Assembly (NCBI GenBank): GCA_020024675.1
Contig: JAHHTM010000051.1
Location: forward strand, 1 to 7,730
Reading direction: 5' to 3'
DNA length: 7,730 nucleotides
Source: Muricomes sp.
GTDB lineage: Bacteria; Bacillota; Clostridia; Lachnospirales; Lachnospiraceae
The notes below the pieces were generated by a model. That model saw only the letters and a list, made by a program, of their open reading frames with translations. It ran no database searches and was not told the origin of the DNA. Below, in pieces: positions 1 to 6,261 of this stretch (positions within the stretch are counted from its first letter, which is position 1; each line of letters starts with the position of its first letter). The position numbers and the translations under genes are program-made.

Positions 1-1292
1 TTATCAATGTAAAATCTTCGAAGATCTTCAAATGCTATTTCCTTCTTGGAAAGTGCCTGCCTTGTAATATATCGGTTTGGTCGATTCATGATCATCAGAA
101 AATCTTGTCTTGCTCTACTTCCCAACGCCATTTTAAAATATGTTATTATATCTTTTGCAATGAAATGTTCATATATATTTGGCATATACTCACGCATGTT
201 AAAAGGGATTCCTCTTTTCAACAGTCCTTCCACCAGTGCTCTTGCATCAGAATTGATTCGAAAAAGGACTGCAATATCTTCTGCTTTTACCCCTTCTTTT
301 AACCTCTTTTCAATATCATCCAATACATACTTTTGTTCTTCTGAAGTATCTTTTACTTCTTGCACATGTACGCTTGTGCCTGACTGCTTTCTAGCTTCTA
401 TTTGTTTGTCAAACCTCATTTTATTATTTTTTATGACCTTTTGAGCTGTATTGACAATATTTTTCGTTGATCTGTAATTTACATTCAATATTACCTGTCT
501 GGCTTTTGGAAATTCTTTCAGAAACCGAAACATAATTTTTACATCTGCTCCACGAAATCCATAAATAGATTGATCATCATCTCCTACTGCAAACAGATTA
601 TTTTCTGGTGCAGCGATCATTTTTATTACATCGTATTGAATCTGATTGATATCTTGAAATTCATCAATCAGAATATACTTAAATTTATTTTGCCACAATT
701 TTAGGATATCTGGTCTTTTCGTAAATAGATCGTAACATAATACCAGCATATCATCGAAATCTATTTTTCTTAATTTTTTTCGCTCCGATTCATAAGTTTT
801 ATAAATTTCCAAAAAAGAATCTTTGTCGCATTTCTTAGATATAAATTCTTCCGGTTTTATTCTACTATTTTTTACAAGCCCTATTTCTGCCATGATACCT
901 TCCATGAAATCTTCCATATCCAGAATATCCAGTTTTTCTTTACTCACAGCATATGTTACAAGTTGATGTCTTTCTTTCTCTGACAAAATATTTTCCGGGC
1001 CAAATCGATAAGCCCATTTTAAAATTCCATAGTAAATACCATGAAACGTTCCTATTGTAACTGGCGACGATGTTTTACCTATAAGATTTAAGAATCTTTG
1101 TTTCATCTCTTTTGCAGCATATTTGGTAAAAGTAATGACCAGAATTTCTTCTGGTCTTACTTTTAATACATCTGTCAGATATTTAATTCTATTTACAATT
1201 GTCAGGGTTTTCCCAGAACCTGGACCTGCTAGGACAAGACATGGACCTTCTCCATGTTTAATCGCTGTTGTCTGAGCTTTATTGAAACTCAT
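1..1292 (-). CDS. UvrD/PcrA-type superfamily 1 DNA helicase, C-terminal part cut off by the window edge
   Basis: ATP-dependent 3'-5' DNA helicase of the UvrD/Rep family, acting in the cytoplasm on repair or replication intermediates. 430 residues are visible, with no stop before the window edge. Motifs in order: Q-motif-like NKAQ (4-7), Walker A AGPGSGKT (22-29), motif Ia ITFTKYAAKEM (53-63), Ib GTFHG (81-85), Walker B IDEFQD (209-214), motif III VGDDDQSIYGFRGAD (236-250), and motif IV NYRS (272-275). Domain 2A begins after about 300. Motifs V and VI lie outside the window, so completeness cannot be judged. The start is ATG at 1292, with GAGAGG (1298-1303) 5 nt upstream. That ribosome binding site touches the gltX stop codon; the gap is 11 nt, so the gene is probably co-transcribed and coupled with gltX. 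The family is certain. Whether this is the main PcrA or a shorter paralogue cannot be told, so no symbol is given. Confidence 0.93.
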   Translation of the reverse strand, partial: MSFNKAQTTAIKHGEGPCLVLAGPGSGKTLTIVNRIKYLTDVLKVRPEEILVITFTKYAAKEMKQRFLNLIGKTSSPVTIGTFHGIYYGILKWAYRFGPENILSEKERHQLVTYAVSKEKLDILDMEDFMEGIMAEIGLVKNSRIKPEEFISKKCDKDSFLEIYKTYESERKKLRKIDFDDMLVLCYDLFTKRPDILKLWQNKFKYILIDEFQDINQIQYDVIKMIAAPENNLFAVGDDDQSIYGFRGADVKIMFRFLKEFPKARQVILNVNYRSTKNIVNTAQKVIKNNKMRFDKQIEARKQSGTSVHVQEVKDTSEEQKYVLDDIEKRLKEGVKAEDIAVLFRINSDARALVEGLLKRGIPFNMREYMPNIYEHFIAKDIITYFKMALGSRARQDFLMIMNRPNRYITRQALSKKEIAFEDLRRFYID

Positions 1293-1303
1293 ACATACCT
1301 CTC

Positions 1304-2758
1304 TTAACTTAATTTTTCAATTGCTGCCTTAATTCTCTTAACAGACTCTTCTTTTCCAAGAACTTCCATAAGTTCTGTAGCACCACCAGGAGTATTCTGT
1401 TTTCCTGATACTGCCGTACGTAAAGGCCACATTACATAACCTATTTTGTATTCTTTTTCTGTTGCATATCCTTTTAAAAGTGTAAACAACGCATCATTAC
1501 TGAAGTCATTTTGCTCTTCTAAAATTGGAAGAACTTCCTTCAGTACTTCAAGTGAAGTCTGTGCATTTGTCTTCATCTTCTTATGTGTATACATTGCAAC
1601 ATCATATTCCGGAACTTCTTCAAAGAAATCAATTTGTTCACGAATATCTGGGAACACTTCGATTCTTGTCTTTACCATTGCTGCAATTTTTCTAAGATCA
1701 TAATCTTTTGTAATTACTTCTTTAATGTATGGCTCTGCCATTTCATAGAAACGATCATCGTCCATTGCTTTTAAATATTCCCCATTCATCCAACGTAACT
1801 TAACGGTATCAAATACTGCTGGTGATTTATTAATGTGTCGATAATCAAATGCCTTCACAAGTTCTTCTAATGAGAATATTTCTCGATTGTCTGCCGGGCT
1901 CCATCCCAAAAGAGCCACAAAGTTTACAACTGCTTCTGATACAAATCCCTGTTCAATCAAATCTTCATAGGAAGAATGTCCACATCTTTTACTTAACTTT
2001 TTATGATTTTCATCTGTGATAAGTGGACAATGAACATAAACTGGTATATCCCATCCAAATGCATGATACAAACGGTTGTACTTTGGTGCAGATGAAAGAT
2101 ACTCATTTCCTCTTACCACATGTGTGATTTCCATAAGATGGTCATCGACAACATTAGCAAAATTGTATGTTGGAAAACCATCTGATTTAATCAGAATCAT
2201 ATCATCAAGTTCTTCATTTGGTACTGTGATCGTACCATAAATTTCATCTTCAAAAGAAGTTGTTCCTTCATTTGGCACATTCAAACGAATTACCCAGGGT
2301 TTTCCTGCCGCCAAATTTGCCTCTACTTCTTCTTTTGAAAGGCTAAGACAGTGCTTGTCATATTTTACGATATCTGTTCCATCTTCTGAAACAGAAGTTC
2401 TTAATGAATCTAAACGTTCTTTATCGCAGAAACAGTAATATGCATCACCTTGTTCTACAAGTTGCTTTGCATATTTAAGGTAAAGACCAGCTGCATTTCT
2501 TTCACTCTGAACATAAGGTCCATATCCTGCATCTTTATCTGGTCCTTCATCATGGATGAGTCCTGTTTTCTCCAATGTTCTGTATATGATATCTAATGCA
2601 CCTTCTACAAAGCGCTCCTGATCTGTATCCTCTACACGGAGAATAAAATCTCCACCTTCGTGTTTTGTGATAAGATATGCGTACAGTGCTGTTCTTAAAT
2701 TTCCAACATGCATCTTTCCTGTAGGACTTGGTGCAAATCTTGTTCTAACTTTACTCAT
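1304..2758 (-). CDS. gltX: Glutamyl-tRNA synthetase
   Basis: Cytoplasmic class I aminoacyl-tRNA synthetase that charges tRNA with glutamate using ATP. It has 484 residues, the normal length. The N-terminal Rossmann domain opens with TRFAPSPTGKMHVGN, so the HIGH signature is the variant HVGN (17-20). The second class I signature is KLSKR (254-258), a KMSKS variant. C109-x-C111 together with Y133/C137 resembles the small zinc-site pattern of this family. RVEDTD (41-46) and GNEYLSS (217-223) are typical active-site segments. The C-terminal helical anticodon-binding domain runs from about 330 to the end and includes WPLRTAVSG (444-452). In clostridia without GlnRS such an enzyme often also makes Glu-tRNA(Gln) for GatCAB; this cannot be read from the sequence. 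The start is ATG at 2758, with AGAAGAGG 4 nt upstream. It has its own promoter at 2802-2830 and the helicase gene follows closely. Confidence 0.98.
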   Translation of the reverse strand: MSKVRTRFAPSPTGKMHVGNLRTALYAYLITKHEGGDFILRVEDTDQERFVEGALDIIYRTLEKTGLIHDEGPDKDAGYGPYVQSERNAAGLYLKYAKQLVEQGDAYYCFCDKERLDSLRTSVSEDGTDIVKYDKHCLSLSKEEVEANLAAGKPWVIRLNVPNEGTTSFEDEIYGTITVPNEELDDMILIKSDGFPTYNFANVVDDHLMEITHVVRGNEYLSSAPKYNRLYHAFGWDIPVYVHCPLITDENHKKLSKRCGHSSYEDLIEQGFVSEAVVNFVALLGWSPADNREIFSLEELVKAFDYRHINKSPAVFDTVKLRWMNGEYLKAMDDDRFYEMAEPYIKEVITKDYDLRKIAAMVKTRIEVFPDIREQIDFFEEVPEYDVAMYTHKKMKTNAQTSLEVLKEVLPILEEQNDFSNDALFTLLKGYATEKEYKIGYVMWPLRTAVSGKQNTPGGATELMEVLGKEESVKRIKAAIEKLS

Positions 2759-2762
2759 TTTT

Positions 2763-2770
2763 CCTCTTCT
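2763..2770 (-). promoter_or_regulatory. Ribosome binding site of gltX
   Basis: AGAAGAGG on the minus strand, 4 nt before ATG 2758. It supports that start, and the residues that follow match the usual N-terminus of the family. Confidence 0.7.
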
Positions 2771-2801
2771 CTTTCTGATTCAAATATTCTTCAACTTGTT
2801 C

Positions 2802-2830
2802 ATTATAAAACAACTATATAAAATGTTCAA
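2802..2830 (-). promoter_or_regulatory. Sigma-A type promoter of gltX
   Basis: On the minus strand, TTGAAC (-35, at 2825-2830) is followed after exactly 17 nt by TATAAT (-10, at 2802-2807). This is a near-consensus housekeeping promoter. The predicted transcription start is around 2795, giving a leader of roughly 37 nt, too short for a T-box or other riboswitch. The -35 box begins only 15 nt after the stop codon of the upstream exporter gene, and no hairpin-plus-U-tract terminator fits between them, so upstream transcripts may read through. The promoter is inferred from sequence only. Confidence 0.8.
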
Positions 2831-2845
2831 CACTGAAAATGTCTT

Positions 2846-3286
2846 TTACCATTTCTTCGTTTTTCTTATATGTATTTTAAATATACTGTCTACAATAAAT
2901 ATGGCCAGTGCAATCATTCCAGCTATTTCCAACGTTTGGATAAAATAGAAACTGCATTTAGCACTGTCACGGGTAATGATATAATACACGATTCTATACA
3001 TTCCAGCCCCCGGAACCGTCGGAAGAATTCCGGCAATCATAAAAATCGTGACTGGCGCTTTGAAAATTCTTGCAAATATGTGCGACGTAATAGCAATAGC
3101 CAACGCCGACAAAAATGAGGAGAAAACCGGGTCTTGATTACAACGCATACTAAGCAAATAGACAAAACCACCGACAGCCCCTGTAAATCCTGCATGCAGA
3201 AGATATTTTTGGGGCGTCTCAATAAGAGCGGCAAATGCACTTATCGCTATAAAAGACCCTAATACTCCCATTACAATGTTTACCAT
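2846..3286 (-). CDS. Threonine/serine exporter-like membrane protein, small subunit (ThrE_2/DUF3815, YjjB-like)
   Basis: Small integral membrane protein of about 146 residues, nearly all hydrophobic, with about five predicted membrane segments. Counted from ATG 3286 these are near 2-21, 31-48, 55-73, 78-103 and 114-136, followed by a short basic tail ending KTKKW. The motif GILPTVPGAGMYR (86-98) is the family hallmark and mirrors the GIMPLVPG motif of the larger partner upstream. It corresponds to the C-terminal half of ThrE-type exporters, encoded separately as in E. coli YjjB (about 157 residues). E. coli YjjP/YjjB is reported to export succinate and Corynebacterium ThrE exports threonine and serine; the substrate here is unknown. 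Two in-frame starts exist. ATG 3292 directly abuts AGGAGG (3293-3298), which is too close, while ATG 3286 lies 6 nt from it and is preferred. The gene overlaps its partner by 7 nt, indicating translational coupling. Confidence 0.9.
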   Translation of the reverse strand: MVNIVMGVLGSFIAISAFAALIETPQKYLLHAGFTGAVGGFVYLLSMRCNQDPVFSSFLSALAIAITSHIFARIFKAPVTIFMIAGILPTVPGAGMYRIVYYIITRDSAKCSFYFIQTLEIAGMIALAIFIVDSIFKIHIRKTKKW

Positions 3287-4053
3287 AACCATCCTCCTGT
3301 TACACTCATAAATGCAAGTCCGATTCCGACCCCTATTGCTACAGTTGCTGCTGTAACAAATGCCTCTAGTATTCTTGCCGCTCCGGATATATAGTTTTCT
3401 TCCAATGTATCTCGTATGGCATTTGTGATTGCAACGCCTGGAACAAGTGGCATAATTCCACTTATGATTACAATATCCTGATCCAGATTCGGCATAAATT
3501 TTGTAAGGTAAATAGCTGTGACCGCAATACCGAATGTTGATACCATGTTTAAAATAATTGATTTTAAATGTATTTTTTTTCCAAATGTAATGATAACGGC
3601 TAAAACCATGCCTGTAATTGCAGACGCAAATGTTTCTTTTATTCCACCATTATATAGCAAAGCAAACCCCGCAGGTACAAAAATAGTAGCAATATTATAC
3701 ATTGTTACGCTATATTGTTTTCCACAAATATTATTTAGTCTGTTGTATGCCTCTTCAAGACTTATCTTTCCGCTACAATAGTTTCTTGAAATTTCATTCA
3801 CTACCATAATGCGATTCATATTTGTTCCACGCTTCTGAACTCTTTTTATCACTGTAACAGGTTCCATATCCGGATTACTCAATGTAGCAATAATTCCGGT
3901 CATTGTCACATTTGCTTCCACAATTTCTGTGCCGGCTGTACGTAAAATATAATACATGGTTTCTTCTACTCGGTGCGTCTCTGCTCCACTTTTTAGCATC
4001 ACTTCACCGGCTCGTATTGCCGTGCGCATAATCAATTTATAATCTTTTTCCAT
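3280..4053 (-). CDS. Threonine/serine exporter family membrane protein, large subunit (ThrE/DUF1212, YjjP-like)
   Basis: 257-residue inner-membrane protein, matching E. coli YjjP in length (about 256). The first ~110 residues are soluble and carry the family motif SGAETHRVEETM (22-33). About five membrane helices follow, near 115-134, 141-158, 166-184, 193-213 and 230-250. GIMPLVPGVAITNAIRD (199-215) lies in and just after helix 4 and is the conserved P-x-VPG motif also found in the small partner. Together the two proteins rebuild the ten-helix ThrE-type exporter. Family members export threonine/serine or, in E. coli, succinate, so the substrate here is not fixed by sequence. The start is ATG 4053, with AAGAGG 6 nt upstream; that site overlaps the purB stop codon and the intergenic gap is 10 nt, placing the gene in the purB operon. 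Its last codons contain the ribosome binding site of the next gene. Confidence 0.92.
   Translation of the reverse strand: MEKDYKLIMRTAIRAGEVMLKSGAETHRVEETMYYILRTAGTEIVEANVTMTGIIATLSNPDMEPVTVIKRVQKRGTNMNRIMVVNEISRNYCSGKISLEEAYNRLNNICGKQYSVTMYNIATIFVPAGFALLYNGGIKETFASAITGMVLAVIITFGKKIHLKSIILNMVSTFGIAVTAIYLTKFMPNLDQDIVIISGIMPLVPGVAITNAIRDTLEENYISGAARILEAFVTAATVAIGVGIGLAFMSVTGGWLW
3293..3298 (-). promoter_or_regulatory. Ribosome binding site deciding the start of the YjjB-like gene
   Basis: A perfect AGGAGG on the minus strand, lying within the last codons of the upstream exporter gene (encoding Gly-Gly-Trp). It has zero spacing to ATG 3292 but an ideal 6 nt to ATG 3286, so the second ATG is the likely start. 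Confidence 0.8.
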
Positions 4054-4063
4054 AGTGCGCCTC

Positions 4064-5497
4064 TTATACTGTTATTTCAGTTTTTACTCCAAGTACTTTT
4101 TTGTTTTCCTCAAGAAGCGGTATTATGATCTGTTTTAGATATGTTTCTACCTGTTTCTTTGCACATCCTGTATATTTTGATGGCTCCATGGTTTTTTCCA
4201 ACTCTTCTAAAGTCAGATTAAATGCCGGATCAGCTGCTATCAGCTGTAAAAGATTATTTTCCTTTCCATGAACTTTTACGTTTTTCCCTGCTTCCATAGA
4301 AAGTTCACGAATTCTTTCATGAAGTTCCTGCCTGTCTCCACCTGCTTTTACAGCATCCATCATAATATTTTCTGTTGCCATAAACGGAAGTTCCTCCATA
4401 AGATGCTTTTCAATGACTTTTGGATAAACAACCAGTCCATCTGCAACATTGATGCATAGATCCAGGATTCCATCTATGGCAAGAAATCCTTCTGGAACAC
4501 TTAATCGTTTGTTTGCAGAATCATCCAAAGTTCGTTCAAACCACTGCGTCGCCGAAGTGACCGCCGGATTCAATGCATCTATCATTACATATCTAGACAA
4601 TGCACAAATTCTTTCGCTTCGCATCGGATTTCGTTTATATGCCATGGCAGAAGAACCTATCTGTGCTTTTTCAAATGGCTCTTCTATTTCTTTTAAATGT
4701 TGCAAAAGACGAATATCATTTGCAAATTTGTGCGCACTTACCGCAATTCCTGATAATACATTAAGTACTCTTTGATCTACCTTTCTTGAATACGTCTGTC
4801 CGGATACGGAATAACATGATTGAAATCCCATTTTTTTTGCAATCATCGGATCAATCTTGTCAACCTTCTCCTGATCCCCATCAAAAAGTTCCAGAAAACT
4901 TGCCTGTGTTCCTGTGGTGCCTTTTGATCCTAATAGTTTCAGACTTCCCAGAACATAATCTAAATCTTCTAGATCCATTACAAATTCCTGTATCCATAAC
5001 GTAGCTCTTTTTCCTACTGTAGTAGGCTGTGCCGGTTGAAAATGTGTAAATCCTAACGTTGGCTGTGCTTTATATTTATCTGCAAACTCAGCAAGTTTTT
5101 CAATTACATTTAGCAATTTAGCACGAACAAGACGTAACGCATCTGACATAATGATAATATCTGTATTATCTCCAACGTAACAACTTGTTGCTCCTAAGTG
5201 TATGATTCCTTTTGCCTTTGGACACTGTACACCATAGGCATATACATGGGACATAACATCATGACGAACTTCTTTTTCACGCTCTTTTGCAACATCCAAG
5301 TTCAGATCTTCTGCGTATTCTTTTAATTCCTCAATCTGTTCCTCTGTAATATCCAACCCTAATTCTTTTTCTGTCTGCGCAAGTGCAATCCAAAGTTTTC
5401 TCCATGTCTTAAATTTTTTATCCTGAGAGAAAATATATTGCATTTCTTTACTTGCGTAGCGCTCAGATAACGGACTTGTATAATGTTGTGTACTCAT
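4064..5497 (-). CDS. purB: Adenylosuccinate lyase
   Basis: Cytoplasmic fumarase/aspartase-superfamily enzyme that acts twice in purine synthesis: SAICAR to AICAR plus fumarate, and adenylosuccinate to AMP plus fumarate. It has 477 residues. Conserved regions are RHDVMSHVYAYG (78-89), TSCYVGDNTD (104-113), GFTHFQPAQPTTVGKR (149-164, probable catalytic His152), and the mobile signature loop GSSAMAYKRNP (281-291, with catalytic Ser282/283). Further long matches are QWFERTLDDSAN (318-329) and ELPFMATENI (369-378). These and the overall length resemble the long human-type ADSL more than the ~430-residue Bacillus PurB. The start is ATG 5497, sharing the 4-nt overlap ATGA with the stop of the upstream TPR-like gene; AGGAG lies 9 nt upstream. 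It is not next to other pur genes here, and no PurR or guanine-riboswitch-like leader is visible because the leader is coding sequence. Confidence 0.97.
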   Translation of the reverse strand: MSTQHYTSPLSERYASKEMQYIFSQDKKFKTWRKLWIALAQTEKELGLDITEEQIEELKEYAEDLNLDVAKEREKEVRHDVMSHVYAYGVQCPKAKGIIHLGATSCYVGDNTDIIIMSDALRLVRAKLLNVIEKLAEFADKYKAQPTLGFTHFQPAQPTTVGKRATLWIQEFVMDLEDLDYVLGSLKLLGSKGTTGTQASFLELFDGDQEKVDKIDPMIAKKMGFQSCYSVSGQTYSRKVDQRVLNVLSGIAVSAHKFANDIRLLQHLKEIEEPFEKAQIGSSAMAYKRNPMRSERICALSRYVMIDALNPAVTSATQWFERTLDDSANKRLSVPEGFLAIDGILDLCINVADGLVVYPKVIEKHLMEELPFMATENIMMDAVKAGGDRQELHERIRELSMEAGKNVKVHGKENNLLQLIAADPAFNLTLEELEKTMEPSKYTGCAKKQVETYLKQIIIPLLEENKKVLGVKTEITV

Positions 5498-6261
5498 ATA
5501 TAACTTCTCCTATACTGTTGTTTCCATTTTTCTATGAGAGAATCATCCATCTCCAACTGGAGATTTTCTTTAATATCCTGTATTTTCTGTCGCATTTTTG
5601 CATTAATTTCAACATAATCCTCATGTTTTGTAAGCAAAATATGATATTCCTCCATAGACATATATTTATATGATGCGTAAAGATAAGGCATTAATAGTTC
5701 CTTATCTTCACATATCTGATACGCCCTGTCATACATCTTCGCTGACTCCTGATATAAAAATAGACGTCCATATGCAGCTCCTAATGCAGAATATATTTTT
5801 CCATAAAATTTAGGATCCACACTCTCATCCTTTTCCTCATTTAAAATGCCCTGATAGACGAGAATTGCCTCTTCGATTTCCCCACTTTCCAGCAAGTTAT
5901 CTCCTTTATATTTCTGGCGTTCAATGTCTTTTTGATTTTTCAATCGTTCTAACACATTTTGAATCTTGATCATCTCGTGTTCTCTATAAATTCCTGAACT
6001 TTTCAAGATTGTGAGCACAAACTTTTCGACAGAACTATGCGTCCGCATCTCATCTCTTAACTCTGACGCCAGCTTAGTAAGCCTTAATTCTTCGTCAAGC
6101 CAGTTCAAAAGCTGTTCATTCATGATCGTATAATCGATCAAATAAAGATTGTTACACAGATAATAGCATAATTCTTCAATTGTATAAATTTTACAATGAA
6201 TGCGTGTGATTTCATACGGATTCACTGCATGTCTGTTATGACAAAGAATTAAACTTCCCAT
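5494..6261 (-). CDS. Conserved hypothetical helical protein with TPR-like repeats
   Basis: About 255 residues, function unknown; no signal peptide or membrane helix, so probably cytoplasmic. The N-terminal ~60 residues are distinctive: SLILCHNRHAVNPYEITRIH, then a segment rich in Cys, Tyr and Leu (IEELCYYLCNNLYLIDY), with four cysteines (near 7, 23, 32 and 36). A charged helical region follows (60-110), then two TPR-like helix pairs at about 114-144 (GDNLLESGEIEEAILVYQGIL) and 154-186 (IYSALGAAYGRLFLYQESAKMYDRA), and a charged helical C-terminus. Such repeats usually bind partner proteins. Two adjacent ATGs exist: 6264 is only 2 nt from AGGAGG (6267-6272) and 6261 is 5 nt away, so 6261 is preferred. 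The gene begins 26 nt inside the upstream Hsp70-fold gene and overlaps purB by 4 nt, so translation is probably coupled on both sides. I recall similar proteins next to DUF5716-type genes in Lachnospiraceae, but from memory only. Confidence 0.85.
   Translation of the reverse strand: MGSLILCHNRHAVNPYEITRIHCKIYTIEELCYYLCNNLYLIDYTIMNEQLLNWLDEELRLTKLASELRDEMRTHSSVEKFVLTILKSSGIYREHEMIKIQNVLERLKNQKDIERQKYKGDNLLESGEIEEAILVYQGILNEEKDESVDPKFYGKIYSALGAAYGRLFLYQESAKMYDRAYQICEDKELLMPYLYASYKYMSMEEYHILLTKHEDYVEINAKMRQKIQDIKENLQLEMDDSLIEKWKQQYRRSYI

Noticed and set aside
46..444. Plus-strand open frame of 132 codons
   Set aside because: It lies wholly antisense to the helicase gene, whose motifs are intact, and has the composition of a shadow frame.
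1279..1296. Tiny frame ATG-TAT-GAG-TTT-CAA-TAA on the minus strand overlapping the helicase start
   Set aside because: It is only 1 nt from the ribosome binding site and five codons long; most likely chance.
2759..2845. Possible T-box or riboswitch leader before gltX
   Set aside because: The whole interval is 87 nt and the predicted leader about 37 nt, which is too short, and no T-box sequence is visible.
2829..2848. Possible terminator after the YjjB-like gene
   Set aside because: Only a 4-bp inverted repeat (TTCA/TGAA) is present, with no GC-rich stem or T-run.
2667..2948. Plus-strand open frame spanning the gltX start and the gltX promoter region
   Set aside because: It is antisense to two well-supported genes and to the promoter, with no convincing ribosome binding site.
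4449..5004. Plus-strand open frames inside purB
   Set aside because: They are shadows of a highly conserved gene on the other strand.
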